Source of the DNA: Antilocapra americana
Taxonomy: Eukaryota; Chordata; Mammalia; Artiodactyla; Antilocapridae
NCBI GenBank assembly: GCA_007570785.1
Contig: ML664161.1
Location: 8,998,352 to 9,062,351 of the forward strand
Length of the DNA stretch: 64,000 nucleotides
Reading direction: 5' to 3'
The notes under the pieces are model-generated. The model had not been told where the DNA came from and searched no databases. It saw only the letters and a program-made list of their open reading frames with translations. The position numbers and the translations under genes were made by a program. This document shows, one piece after another, positions 1 through 12,168 of this stretch. The stretch's first letter is position 1, and each line of letters begins with the position of its first letter.

Positions 1-1310
1 CTTTCTAAATTCCATATATATGCGTTAATATACTGTATTGGTGTTTTTCTTTCTGACTTACTTCACTCTGTATAACAAGCTCCAGTTTCATCCATCTCAT
101 TAGAACTGATTCAAATGCATTCTTTTTAATGTCTGAGTAATATTCCATTGTGTATATGTACCACAGCTTCCTTATCCATTCGTCTGCTGATGGACATCTA
201 GGCTGCTTCCATGTCCTGGCTATTGTAAACAATGTCACGATGAACATTGGGGTACACGTGTCTTTTTCAGTTCTGGTTTCCTTGGTGTATATGCCCAGCA
301 GTAGGATTGCTGGGTTGTATGGCAGTTCTATTTCCAGTTTTTTAAGGAATCTCCACACTGTTCTCCATAGTGGCTGTACTAGTTTGCATTCCCACCAACT
401 GTGTGGGAGGGTTCCCTTTCCTCCACACCCTCTCCAGCATTTATTGTTTGTAGACTTTTTGATAGCAGCCATTCTGAGCAGCATGAGATGGTACCTCATT
501 GTGGTTTTGATTTGCATTTCTCTGATAATGAGTGATGTTGAGCCTCTTTTAATGTGTTTGTTAGCCATCTGTATGTTGTCTTTGGAGAAATGTCTGCTTT
601 AGCTCTTTGGCCCATTTTTTGATTAGGTCATTTATTTTTTTGGTATTGAGCTGCATGAGCTGCTTGTATATTTTTGAGATTAATTCACTGTCAGTTGTTT
701 CACTTCCTAATATTTTCTCCCATTCTGAAGGCTGTCTTTTCACCTTATAGTTTCGTTTGTTGTGCAAAAGCTTTTAAGTTTAATTAGGTCCCATCTGTTT
801 GTTTTTGCTTTTATTTCCATTACTCTGGGAGGTGGGTCAAAGAGGATCTTGCTGTGATTTATGTCAGAGTGTGTTCTGCGTATGTTTTCCTCTAGGAGTT
901 TTATATTTTCTGGTCTTACATTTAAATCTTTAATCCATTTTGAGTTTGTTTTTGTGTATGGTGTTAGAAAGTGTTCTAGTTTCATTCTTTTACAAGTAGT
1001 TGACCAGTTTTCCCAGTACCACTTGTTAAAGAGATAGTCTTTTCTCTACTGTATATTTTTGCCACCTTTGTCAAAGATAAGGTGTCCATAGGTGTGGGCT
1101 TTAATGGGCTTTCTATTTTGTTCCATTGATCTATATTTTTGTCTTTGTGCCAGTACCGTACTGTCTTGATGACTGTAGCTTTGTAGTATAGTCTGAAGTC
1201 AGGCAGGTTGATTCCTCCAGTTCCATTCTTCTTTCTCAAGATTGCTTTGGGTATTCAAGTTTTTTTGTGTTTCCATACAAATTGTGAAATTATTTGTTCT
1301 AGTTCTTCAC
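1..1310 (-). mobile_element. 5'-truncated L1 LINE (ORF2 3' part)
   Basis: Read on the minus strand this is the last third of L1 ORF2. Recognisable L1 blocks run in order: a stretch ending [19 protein letters not shown], the [12 protein letters not shown] block, and the C-terminal region with [14 protein letters not shown], stopping at about position 5. The 3'UTR must lie outside the left edge. The frame changes near 985, 750 and 565, so no long ORF survives. Similarity to the young L1 at 61228-63717 is high, suggesting a fairly recent ruminant L1. The 5' truncation is near 1310. It sits antisense inside the FNDC3B intron. Confidence 0.93.
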
Positions 1311-4300
1311 AGTAAATTGTTTTGTATGTGTTACTCTTTCAACTTATCTCAAAGATATGGTTGGTTTCAGAGTTTCAGCTCACATGGAGAACAGAGGATT
1401 TTTTCTCCCGCTAGGCTTAGTCATCTTTAACACCAATAGAATCGTCCTGTTCCATAACATTGTAAAAAGGGGTTAAAAGGACGAAATGTTACAAAATTTT
1501 AACTTAATTTTACAACATATCATTTAACACTTAACAATATTCACTTCCCAACAGTACATTCATGGCTGTATTTTATAAACCTTTTCTCCAGCTACCATGC
1601 TTTTCCGCTTGTTCTTGGGTAAATGTTCTGCTTCTCAAAGCACACTGATTGCTGTTTTTCATTGAAAAAGCATTATTTACTCAATATCTACACATCAGGC
1701 ATTGCCAGAGTATAGGTTAATTCAAATTAGATTTCGTTGGTAGTTGTGCTGCTTTGAATCTTGCTGTGTAATGCTAAAATATTTCAACCCATGAACATAC
1801 AAATACTAATACACAATTACATATATGCTTCAAAATATATTTCTTATTGTAAATAAACAGCTATAAATAAAAGAGTTTCTTGGTGAAAACACAGTTAAAC
1901 CAGGGTAGGCTCAGTAGATAGGAATTAGCAATCTTCTTGTAACCATGTGTTTCCTGCATTTACCAAGAAATGATTAAGGCAGGTAGTGGAACATGAAAAG
2001 CCGCAGTTGAGTCAGGGACAATTTGTACTGAGTTTTTCGCTTCTCCCTATTCAGTAAGCATTAACTTAAGCATGATGTTTTGAGCCCTACATTCACTTGT
2101 TCTGGACATGAGATAGGGAATGAAGCCTGTTTATATTATGTGTGCAAAATAATGGTTAATTATAGTCCAGAGATAACAGGCTTTGAATTCATAGAGGCAA
2201 AGGAAAAGAAAATGAGAGGTCATCATTGCAGAGCATACACCACGGCAGAGCTATGGGCTTATAGGAAGCACTGTGTATACTTCAATTACAGCACTAATCA
2301 CACACGATCCACTAATGTGTGGGCTTGTGTTATTCATTTTTATCTTCCCAGGACTGACTGGAACATAGCTAGGCAATCTGTAAATGTTTTTTGCATGCAT
2401 TAAAGAGGCCTGTTTCAAAGGAACAGGGTGATTTATAATTGCAGTGGGGATGAGAATTAAACTTGACTATAGGGGGGATTTAGAAGTGCTATTTGTAACT
2501 TAGGTGAAAAAAAATCACCCATCATAGGACAGTGTGCTTCTATTCCCCAAGCTCATTTTTTACAGGCAACATATGGCAAGGGCCAAGGCTTTTGCTGATG
2601 TTTTTCCGGAAACACTAAGTTAAACTCTGTAATTAGCGTTCTTTTGTTTAGCTATAATGATGTAGGGTGAGCAGCTGGTTCTAATAATGAAACAGTCTAT
2701 TAACTTCAAGTATTAAGTCCTCACCTAAAGTTTTACTCTGCATTAGTATGCATGCATATATTGATCTGGCTTTTCTGCCACTTAAAAAGTTTTCAAGCAT
2801 AAGCTTTTTTTCAAGAAGCTTAAAAGTTCTTTTCAGACATTAATTGTAAAGCATTCAAGAAAAGAATGAAAATTGTATGTACATACAGGTGACTTTTTTA
2901 CCTCACAAGACAGAACATAAGCAGTTTTATAATCAAGAAAGTAAAGTGAGATGATACACATTCATATTCAAACAGCAATGATTTTTATATAAAGTGTGTA
3001 AATATAAACACCAAAGGTAAGAAAAGGGTAACCAAGTATAAATAAGTATTACCTATTGGGAGCCAAAATTTGTGACATATTATTAATACTGTTGCTGCTC
3101 AGATTTATTGCATAAAGAAAACCTTTAAAGCATCTGAAAATTCATAGAGCTCCACCTTTAACTTGATGGCATATCTGAATTTATTTTGTATCATTTTTAG
3201 AATATCATATTGGGACATGTATTGATTCTTTGTGGTATCACACAAGGTACTGAAAGATCTTCTCTTGACCTTGATGGAATGATTTTAAAGACTTGGAGCC
3301 TGCATATTTTTTAATGGTTTGCAGTTTAATTCCCTAACAGAAATTAAACAGGCTATGACTGTCTATTTGCATAAAGGTTCAAATCCAAAGCAAAGTAAAA
3401 ATAGATCAAGATGGGAATATTTAAAAGCTACTAGTTGTCTTACTGACTCTCAACACTTTGTAAGTTTATAGGTCCCTTTAAGTATCTGATGAAGGATATG
3501 ACCCCTTCTACCAGAAAAATATTCATGCATACATCCATTTTAGTTTGCATATAAAACGTATATTCAGTTTCCTGGAATTCCTGTATAGGACCCCTGATTC
3601 ATTGAGAAACTGTTAGGTGCTCTGTACAGTGAGGGCTTCCAGGCATATAACAGGATAGCATAATATGTGCTCTCAGAGCTTCCAGTCCCATTGGGGTGGA
3701 AACAGCATGCCCCCAAGATGCAGTTCGGTAATAGTGCCCTTCCCTCCTCTCTGGCTCAGGAGCAGCAGTTCCTGCCCAGCATTGCACCCTCCACAGAGGA
3801 ATCCTGCAGGTTAGTAAATGCCCACTTTAGCAAGGGGCCAAGGAAGATCAGATCTGCCTTCTGTAGTCATGTGGCATTGGAGGACTTATTCACCTCTCTG
3901 AGCCTTGCCGTCTTGTCAAAGTGAACATACTAATTCTCCACTTGAGGGTTACTGTGAACATCATCTGTTTAGTCTTGAGAGGGTGCTGTGCAGATGGTGA
4001 TGCTGGGCAGTTATATCTCCTTTGCTTGGGCGAATTAGTAAAAGAAATTTCAAGGATTTCAACTACAGAGCATGTTACTCTGAATTGAAGAGTCACATGT
4101 TTTGATTATCTGGGTATTTAAATCCTCTCACTTGGAATAAACATATCAAAATTACTTTAAAATATATTGCACACCAAATCAAGGACAGAAATAGTCTTTG
4201 TAAAAATAATACTGCATGTATACTTACTGTGATATTATGATTGGTTACTTCAATAAAGATAATCTTAGATGGAGCCATGCCTTTTAAATTGGGTTGAAGC

Positions 4301-5670
4301 AAGAGGAAAAGCCCATAATGGTGCCCCTGTCAAAATGAGTGAAAACAAAGGGAGGAGAGGCACAGCCTGCTGCAGAGAGGCACAGTCCCATGAAAAGCCA
4401 TCTGAACTGTACTTCAGGCCTGATGACCTTACTGACTATGTGATCCTATGGCTGTGATTATTTACACAAAAACAAATCAGTTATCTCAAACCCGTGGAAC
4501 CAGAATCCTCAGGAAATGGAGTATTGGGGTTGTTTCTTTTTTTTTCCTTTGCTAGGAATGAATCCAAAAGGCTTAATCATAAGCGTTGTTGACTACTATC
4601 ACTGCACTGCGACCAACTCAAGCGTTGTTAATGGTTCCGTTGTATAACCATGGCTGCACCTGTACTACACGCTGTGGTTTGTGTGGGGGTTCTGATATTT
4701 AATAAGAGTGTGGTGTAAGCATATCTGCTCTTAAGTATTTAAGGATCCTACTTAGAGAACATTCGATGAGTATCTTCTCTGTTACAGCCAGGTGCTATTT
4801 GCTATGGAAATAGAACACAGTCCCATACTCAATATATTTATCACATATATATATATATTTAAAGATAATAAAAACATTGTGTTGACAACGCTTGTGAAAG
4901 GGATAAGGTCTTCCAATTAAAATAAGAAGAGCTAAAAGAAAAACATTTACAAATTAAAGCTCAGTCTTTGATTGGACTTGTCATTAAGGAAGTTCCCTTC
5001 AATTAGATATTCATTTTTCCTTCACTAAGCTTTTTGCCTAATGTATGAGAAAAGTAGCATTCCTCTACTTTCAAAATACATTTTCAGGGATCTTCAGGGA
5101 GAGAAGTGATATAAATCAAAAAAATGTAAGGTTTCTATTCAAGATTCTGTGAATTGGGTTTCTGGGAAATTAAATGTACTTCTGCACCAACTTTCATAGA
5201 AGGAGCTAGCCCTGAAAATTCTGGACACCATAGAAATAATTTAACACTACATATAAATGAAACTTTATATCAGCTTTCCAAAAATCTCTCACACATCTGT
5301 GGGGAAATAGGTTACTAAGTGGTTTTCAGCCATGAGGTCATCAGTGTGGCATAAATTAAGAGGACACATCGCAGAAATGTTGCCCAAGTCTTTCCTTGGC
5401 ACATTCTGGGTTGAGGACCTGCTTTCCATACATGGTAAAGGAAAGGCAGTGGGACTCAGGGTGGGGTGATCTGGAAGTGTTTCACGGAAGCACCAGAGAA
5501 GTTATCAGACTCCCTGGGAAGACAAAGCCAGAAGTCAAGAGAAGTACATTCGGAATCACACCATCATCACTAGATGAGGACTAACATGGAGGGTGGGTTC
5601 AACCCAAGGACCTGGAGCCAGTGGAGCTGGAGCAGTGCCAGTGACGAGCAAGGGTGAGTTAGATGTGAGA
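1311..5670. other. Unique intronic sequence, no gene seen
   Basis: AT-rich DNA without long ORFs or a recognisable young repeat. A short (AT)n run is at about 4847-4859. The decamer aagcgttgtt occurs at 4581-4590 and 4620-4629, with a 9/10 inverted match at 4884-4893. A weak MIR-like stretch is listed separately at 3830-3995. I see nothing else I can name. Confidence 0.6.
3830..3995 (+). repeat. Possible MIR SINE remnant
   Basis: The segment around 3895-3950 (cacctctctgagcc, then a pyrimidine-rich stretch, then a TTGAGGGTTACTGTGAA-like block) follows the order of the MIR core, but matches are patchy. This could be chance or a very old copy. Confidence 0.35.
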
Positions 5671-5674
5671 TCTC

Positions 5675-5818
5675 CTCTGGGGTCTACCGCTAACTACCCT
5701 TATTCGCCTGTGACCTCAAGAAATTAACAGCTCTCTGATCCTTAGCTTTCTCATCTCTAAAATGGGAGTAATACTCAGCTGCCAGAGTAATCAGAAGGAT
5801 TAAATTTGATAAAGACTT
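5675..5818 (+). repeat. MIR SINE, forward
   Basis: The MIR order is visible: 'gtgacctcaagaaatta', then 'gctttctcatctctaaaatg', then 'cagaaggattaaatttgata'. These correspond to the conserved core of this ancient mammalian tRNA-derived SINE. It is diverged, as expected for its age. Confidence 0.8.
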
Positions 5819-5829
5819 ATCTCCAGCAT

Positions 5830-6015
5830 ATTCCTTTCACAAAGCATTTTGCACAGTTTCTTATTTAATAATCCCCTGTGGGGGTGAGTTAAGTACTGTT
5901 ACTGTCCCATGTTAAAGATGAGAAAAGTAAGGCTCAAAGCTGTTACTTGCCTGAGGTCACAAACCTATAAAGTGCCAGAGCAAGGACTTAGACCTGGAAT
6001 CTTGATGCCAGTTCC
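5830..6015 (-). repeat. MIR SINE, reverse
   Basis: The reverse complement of the MIR core is clear: 'gatgagaaaagtaaggctc', then 'acttgcctgaggtcacaaac', then 'agtgccagagcaagga'. It lies tail to tail with the forward MIR just upstream. Confidence 0.82.
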
Positions 6016-7615
6016 CTGGGGTTACACAAAAGAGCTCCAGTAGCTACCACATTTCACCCTTTGATAAGTGTAAACATTTCAAGAGGTGAGACCTCCAAAA
6101 AGATTGATGAAAGAAATGTATCAAGGAACCTTACAGCTAAAGCTTAGATGGCATCTTTTCTTCAACTCCGGCAACATCCTAACATTAACTACTGCCACCA
6201 GAGAGTTAGAATAGATTGTTTACCTGGGCTGTTGCAGGTAGGGAACCAAAGCTCAGATGGTGAAGGGACTGGTAGTATGCTGGTCCCATAGGTTGCAGGT
6301 CACTCCCTTTCTGAATGGTCCCAACAGTTTCGAAGAAAGGACTTGTTTTGAAAAATACTGATTTGAGCATCTAAATTTGGGGAATTAAGTAAAGAACATT
6401 CACAGTGAAAAGGTCTCTGTAAAGCAAAAAAGGTGCACCATTGTTTTCCTGAGACCGTGCTCATGATGTTGGGAAATAATCCATTCAGTATCATCACGGT
6501 GTAGTCTGAACTCCTGAATAGCTGGCTGTGTGTGGGTTGGGGCAGTCACCATGATGACAAGTTCATCTTAAAATAGCCATTTAACTAACTTATCTTTGGA
6601 ACAGCGAGCTATGAGAAAGGAGTGATCTCTCAGGATCACTGGGGATTTCTTACCGCTCTTTCGTTCTTGGCTGCTCCAGCCCTGTTCGGTCTGTAACCGC
6701 AGTTGCTAAGACACATGCCACAGCCTTCACAGAGAAACAGAGTAACTCACCTGGAGGAACATGCTTCAAATCTTATACAAGGGAATAGCAAAAGCAAGGG
6801 TGAATCTGGGAAATATGAGAAACACAATTGATTTTCTGGGGCTTACTCACTAAACAAAAGTACAATAAGACTCTTAACGGCTACTTCTACAGTTTGAAAA
6901 TGAGGGAGGAGAAGATTTTCAAAAGGCTGGATATCAGGTGAACATTGGACGTTCTGACGCCTTTTCTAAACTGCAGTCTTCTTGCTCTTTGAGTCTGCGC
7001 AGCACCGAATGAGTGGCCCCTGCGCTTGTGTTCTCTAATGCAACGTCCTCCTTCTTGTGGAAGTTTGTGTGCTGGTCTCTGGCAACTGAACGTTTGTAGA
7101 TCCCCACTGACTGGCAAGTGTTTCAGACAGAGTTGAAATTGTTGGAAATGCTCTTTATTTTCTAGGGAATTTATGTTAATGGGAAAAGTTCAGTTGTACT
7201 AAGGTGGCCTGTCACTAAAAATGCCCCTATCACTTTTGATCACTGTATGTTAAAAATATATTTGAAGTATTTTTAAATTCTAAACAGTAGTAGTAGTAAT
7301 AATAATGGCTAACTTTTGCTGTGCAGTTACCTATATACCACCCATGTTTGAAGCACTTTATGAGGCTAACTGAGTGCTACTCAGCTAGAAAGTGTTTGGT
7401 TAATTTTACTTTACTATTTGATTAACCAAATCTCTTTACTGATTTGAGTGTCAGTTTTTTCCCATCTCTAACATAATACATGGATTTTTATGTAATTTTA
7501 AGGTGACTATCATTTCCTCTAAGTGTTTTGAGTATCAATACCACTTTGATAGAAGAAAAAAGTGGAAGAAAAATGGAAAAGGACAGGTTGGTCAAACAGG
7601 AAACACTTAAGACAG
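6016..7615. other. Unique intronic sequence, nothing recognised
   Basis: No ORF above background, no RNA gene and no repeat family I can name. A short (TAG/TAA)n-like run, tagtagtagtaataataat, is at about 7287-7305. Confidence 0.55.
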
Positions 7616-8510
7616 ACCATTAAAGCAAATATTAATTTGTGGTAAATAGGACTGCATCAAAAAATGTCTTAAAAAATAATTAGGTAAGCCACAAAGCTGG
7701 GAGAGAATATTCATAACACATATCTGACAAAGAACTTACATCCAGATTAAAGAACCACTGCAAATTAAAATAGGCAAAACAGTTGAACACACTCTTCACA
7801 AAAGAAGTTACATGAATGACCAAATAAGCACATGAAGAGGTGAGAAACACCTTTAGGCATCAGGGAAATGCAACTGAGGTGCCAGTCTCACCCGTTAGAA
7901 TGATTACAATATAAATGACTGACAATAACAAATGTTGGTAAGGGTGTGGAGCAACTGGAACTCTCATGCTTAGCTGGCAGGAGCACAAAGGGCTATGCTT
8001 GTTAAAACTTTCCCATGCGGTTAGACATGGAGTTACACTCAGCACTTTTAGGTGTTCACCTAAGAAAAAGAGCAACTCAAGTCTAAGATTTGTACAAAAA
8101 TGTTCATAGTAACTCTTACTGTATAAAAACTCCAAACTGGAAATAATGCAAATATTTGTCAGAAAGCAAATGTACAGGAAATTTTGTACAGCAGATGTAT
8201 AAAATCAGTGTACAGGCATGTGATAAAGTACTTATTACTCAGTAAAAGGAACAGCTACTGACTTGATAACACAGATGAATCTCCTAGGCACAGGAAAGTG
8301 CACAGGATTTTATTGTATTTGTATGAACCTCTAGAGCAGGCAAAACAAATTACAGAATGAAAAGTCAAAATAGTGTTTACCTCTTAGGGCTGGGGTGAGC
8401 TATCTAATGGAGTAGGGTTTCATGGTGTAGCCACTAGTGAATGTCAACCGAGACTTTGCACTTTATTTCTGTAATTTGTTTTTAATTGTTTACATTAAAA
8501 AAAAATTAGT
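7616..8510 (+). mobile_element. Old L1 3' fragment
   Basis: The order of blocks matches the ORF2 3' end and 3'UTR of mammalian L1: 'gggagagaatattcataaca', then 'tctgacaaagaacttacatc', a block with aagaagttacatgaatgacc, then a tail with 'acattaaaaaaaaatta'. Many substitutions and no ORF show that it is old, much older than the ruminant L1 copies elsewhere in the window. Confidence 0.8.
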
Positions 8511-8850
8511 TCTGTGCACCAAGATCAGAGAGCCCTTTATAAGAATTAAGTCGTCTCTTGATTTATAGCCTAAATTGTTAAAATTCAACTAGATGCATCA
8601 CCATTAGTTGTATCAGCTGCAGGACTGATGAGTGCCTTACCCCTGTCAATATCAGAGTCACCGAATTTATATTTTATTCAGAGTAGGTCAGAATACTTTA
8701 TGGGTGAAATACAGGCTTGGACAAATGCCATTCCATGTACTCTTTGTTGTTATGGAGTTCATTTAAACCAAACCAGTTCTACAAGGATCCAATGTCATAT
8801 GACTATTACTTCAGAGACCACAATGTTGTTATAAATTAATGGACCAGGAC

Positions 8851-8867
8851 TTTTCTTTCTCTTGAAG
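8851..8867 (+). promoter_or_regulatory. FNDC3B: 3' splice site of FNDC3B terminal exon
   Basis: The tract ttttctttctcttgaag ends in AG at 8866-8867, directly before the point where FNDC3B-like coding sequence begins. It is strongly pyrimidine-rich. The intron is in phase 0, because codon GTA starts at 8868. Confidence 0.88.
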
Positions 8868-9179
8868 GTATACAAGGGAGAAGAAGCCACATTCCAAATC
8901 TCAGGCCTCCAGACCAACACAGACTATCGGTTCCGCGTGTGTGCATGTCGTCGCTGTTTAGACACCTCTCAGGAGCTAAGCGGAGCTTTCAGTCCCTCTG
9001 CGGCTTTTGTACTACAGCGAAGTGAGGTCATGCTTACAGGGGACATGGGGAGCTTAGATGATCCCAAAATGAAGAGCATGATGCCTACTGATGAACAGTT
9101 TGCAGCCCTCATTGTGGCTGGCTTTGCAACTTTATCCATTTTATTTGCCTTTATATTACAGTACTTCTTAATGAAGTAA
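8868..9179 (+). CDS. FNDC3B: FNDC3B terminal coding exon (partial CDS)
   Basis: This exon encodes the last 103 residues of FNDC3B (fibronectin type III domain-containing protein 3B, also called FAD104), a large ER-associated membrane protein of many FN3 repeats linked to adipocyte differentiation and cell migration. Visible residues 1-35 finish the last FN3 repeat; the TDYRFRVCACRR stretch is the typical FN3 strand with Tyr-x-Phe-Arg-Val. Residues 36-78 form a linker with a DDPKMKSMMPTDEQF segment. Residues 79-100 are a strongly hydrophobic helix (AALIVAGFATLSILFAFI and following), ending QYFLMK, as in a C-terminal tail anchor. The stop is TAA at 9177-9179. The exon begins at 8868 after the splice AG; the in-frame TTG and AAG just upstream are intronic. 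The frame is open with no disruption. The paralogue FNDC3A is the alternative; the LTGDMGSLDD linker fits FNDC3B better from memory. Confidence 0.93.
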   Translation, partial: VYKGEEATFQISGLQTNTDYRFRVCACRRCLDTSQELSGAFSPSAAFVLQRSEVMLTGDMGSLDDPKMKSMMPTDEQFAALIVAGFATLSILFAFILQYFLMK

Positions 9180-10241
9180 ACAAACCCAACAGAACTAGAG
9201 GTATGAATTTAATTCATGCTACACATTTTAATATACACATTTATTCAGATACTCCCTTTTTTAAGCCCTTTTGTTCTTTGATTTATATACTTATTTTACA
9301 GATTTAGCTAGGAAAAAAAATATCAGTGTTTTGGTGCACCTTTTTGAAATGCAAAACTAGGAAGAGGTTAAACTGGATTTAAAAAAAAAAAAAGAAGCAG
9401 CAAACCAGATACCAAAAGCTAACTTATGTTTTCTTTTAAAATGTTCAGATTTGCCTTTATTCTGTCTTCACTGGTGTCTTTTGCAAGCCTTTGATTTTTT
9501 TTTTTTTTCCCCATGTTACAGTTTAGTAATTTATATTCACCTTTCACTTCTTATGTCTTGACCATCTGTATCTGTGAACCTGAATCACAGTGTGTGTACC
9601 TTCCAGGGCCAGGATTTCAGCATTGTCAGAGCATGACCACACAAGAACCACCACATAACGGAAGATATGTTCACTCAGATGAGGCTGCCCTAAACAACCA
9701 CGTTGTCACTCAGTTATTTAACTGTTTAGTTCATTGAAATCAAAATGTGTACTTTAATCTAAACCGTTTTAATAATCTGTACGTCTTATGATTTTAACAC
9801 TATGAGCTGCCTGTCTAAGAAATCAAGTAACCAAAATGCACCTATGAATTATGGAGCGTCATAGATTTCACCACGTCCATTCATAGCAGTAACTTTTCGA
9901 GGGCATTGTGCAATAGTTAGTTGTTCCCTTGTTCAGCTATTTTAAAAGCTGCTTTAACTTGTTTGTCTTTGTATATAACTACTTCTAATCTAATCACTAG
10001 AGTTATTATATTCTGTTATGTTTGACCAGAATTATATGACGAGAACTGGTGACAGTTTAGTGCCTCTGCCCATTGTCCACGATTTACACTAATTGTGAGC
10101 AGTCTCCTTATATGTTAGCTCATTATTTTTGAAAGATTTGCCTTTAGGCTGTTCTTTGAGGTATCAATGAAGTGATTGAATTTCAGTTCATTAATTCAGT
10201 GCACATAATACTAATCTAACAGCAAATGAAAATTAAAACCC

Positions 10242-10247
10242 AATAAA
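10242..10247 (+). terminator. FNDC3B: Possible proximal poly(A) signal
   Basis: An AATAAA hexamer in the 3'UTR, about 1.06 kb after the stop. A T-rich and GT-containing stretch follows (tttgtagttcctattttggg). Use would give a short-3'UTR isoform, and I cannot tell whether it is used. Confidence 0.35.
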
Positions 10248-10334
10248 TTTGTAGTTCCTATTTTGGGGGGTTGACTTGGCTATGTGTGGAGAGGGAATGG
10301 TATTTGCTGGTAATAAGCACAGGGTGTTTGGGGG

Positions 10335-10525
10335 TCAAGGAGCCTAGATTCTCTCCCTGAATCTGTCACTAACTTGCTGCGTGACCTGAACACGTCACTT
10401 TACCTCTCTGTGCCTCAGTTTTCCCATGCATTAAAAATAAAAAATAAAATGGGGATTCTAATGTTTGTAAGTGCTTTGAGATCCTTGATCCACAGGTGCT
10501 ATTGGAGTGCAAAGTGTTACTCTTG
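10335..10525 (+). repeat. MIR SINE inside FNDC3B 3'UTR
   Basis: The MIR core is well preserved: 'tgaatctgtcactaacttgc', then 'gtgacctgaacacgtcactt', then 'cctctctgtgcctcagtttt', then 'gtaagtgctttgagatcc'. An A-rich insertion (aaaaataaaaaataaaatgg) interrupts it near 10432-10451. It is in the sense orientation of the transcript, so it is part of the mature mRNA. Confidence 0.88.
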
Positions 10526-11141
10526 CATGTTTATTTTGATTCATGAGATTGTCAATTTTAACCCAAAGTCATTGGATTATGTATATGAAGTCCATAATGT
10601 TTGCGTACCTCAGGGACATTTAAGAGTTGGAGGTGCAAATATATTCCAAAAGGGTGCAACAGACACAGTGTATCCCCCTGCTTCTGTTTTTTGTATATTT
10701 TTGCTACTTGGTTTTTCTTGATCATAGCTATTTTGTGCTTGGTCTATGTTGTCTTAAAATGCAGTATCCTGTACTAGCTTATAAAATTCCCATACCAAAG
10801 TCATGGGGAAACCAACATTATTTTGTTTTTGGTTTATTTATACTATATTCTGCATACAGTACTTTAAATGCCAATTACAGTGCAATCTTTATTTATTGTA
10901 AAATTTTTTTAAATGTACTTATGTACTAATTTTCCCTTGTAGCATGTTATTTTTTTGTGTTTTATACTTTTGTAATTTTAGGTCAGTCTTGTTTCTTGGC
11001 AACATCTGTAGTATTATCATTCTTCTGACATTTTCTTGTGTTTTTAAAGATAAAGAGCATCTAGTGCATTAAATGCCAAAAAAAAAAAAAAAATCCATTA
11101 TCAGTGATTGAAACGTTTACATGTACCCAAGAAAAACATAA

Positions 11142-11148
11142 TCATCTC
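11142..11148 (+). promoter_or_regulatory. FNDC3B: Candidate miR-143 seed match
   Basis: TCATCTC is complementary to bases 2-8 of miR-143-3p (7mer-m8 type; the next base is T, not A). FNDC3B has been reported as a miR-143 target, which makes the match more than chance, but a 7-mer is expected to occur by chance in 3 kb with modest frequency. Confidence 0.45.
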
Positions 11149-11795
11149 TTTAAAGAAAGTGCTAAGATCAATGAATTATTCTGTGTGCCTACATTGTGAT
11201 GTAGTAAGTTCTAGAAAGTTCTGTATTTTGTTATTGACTAGAACAACTAGTTTTAATTAGCCTTGCAAAGTGATGGCATCAAGGTAAATATATTTTTGCC
11301 AAAGTTTCTGGCCTTCCAAAACTCACTCCACTATTAAATGTGCATTACAATCCACTATAACAACTGCATCTGCATTTTCTGAAACAATCTCATGCCTTTG
11401 GGGAGAAGGCATTTTAAAAAAAAAAAAAATGAAGAGTCAACTGAGTATAAGAACCTTGTCTGCAGGAGAAAAATAAAATCTGGAAACACTTCAGAACTGC
11501 TGCTATAAAGAAATTCTCTGAATTGATTGGAAATTTTTTTTTAATGAAATAGTACTTTAAGCCAAAATTGCTATGAATATTTGATCTTTGAGATTTTCAT
11601 ACTATCTAACCACCAGAAAGCTGAAGTGTGTGAAACACTAGCTGACAGCACTTTATTTTATTGCTCTCCATTATCGACTGTTCATTATAATTCCTCAGTC
11701 AAAAAGTTATCACACTATCTGGCACTATTTTATATTACAAATATTATGTATATGTGATATTGATATATAACTATATATTGCCATTACACACGAAC

Positions 11796-11806
11796 AATAA
11801 AATAAA
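11796..11806 (+). terminator. FNDC3B: Tandem overlapping poly(A) signals
   Basis: Two AATAAA hexamers overlap by one base (11796-11801 and 11801-11806). A pyrimidine-rich stretch with ttctctctttgcccttttgc follows at 11821-11840, in the position of a downstream element. This is a plausible alternative end about 560 bases before the distal one. Confidence 0.5.
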
Positions 11807-12168
11807 GTGTTATGTTAACCTTCTCTCTTTGCCCTTTTGCAATATGTAGGAACGAGTGAGTGGCTTTCTGATGCTCTATATGTCAAACTCCTCTCTGGCA
11901 CAAGAAATTCCAGTCATGTGAAGCAAAATTCCCTTTGTCCTCAAAGAAATTGTTTAAAAAGAAAACTTTTTTAAAAGATTTTTTGCATATTATCTGCCTT
12001 GTTCTTATCAACTTGAAATGTTGGCATTTTCTAACCATGTTTTGTTGGCTACGGTAATTCAGTATTCCTGTCAAATTTGAAAAGTGCCCTAATTGAATGT
12101 GTTTGAATGTTATCCTTGCACAATTCTTTAAATTGAAAGACAAAATGTTTTACCTCACTGTTGGACAT

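Larger units (their letters stand above)
1..8867 (+). other. FNDC3B: FNDC3B last intron (3' part)
   Basis: Everything left of the terminal exon is intronic by position: there is no other coding exon with FNDC3B-like sequence, and a pyrimidine-rich tract and AG lie directly before the exon. It contains a minus-strand L1, two opposed MIRs, an old plus-strand L1 and unique AT-rich DNA. The 5' splice site lies outside the window. Confidence 0.85.

Noticed and set aside
2080..2403. 107-codon plus-strand frame in the intron
   Set aside because: No family resemblance and no splice or promoter context; expected by chance in a window this long.
8628..8834. Short frame just before the FNDC3B exon
   Set aside because: Intronic, no splice donor logic, no similarity to FN3 repeats.
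8862..8867. Coding start at the TTG upstream of the FNDC3B exon
   Set aside because: These bases are part of the splice acceptor tract; the exon begins at 8868.
8868..9179. Assignment to FNDC3A
   Set aside because: The linker and C-terminal LMK fit FNDC3B better as I remember the families; a protein search would settle it.
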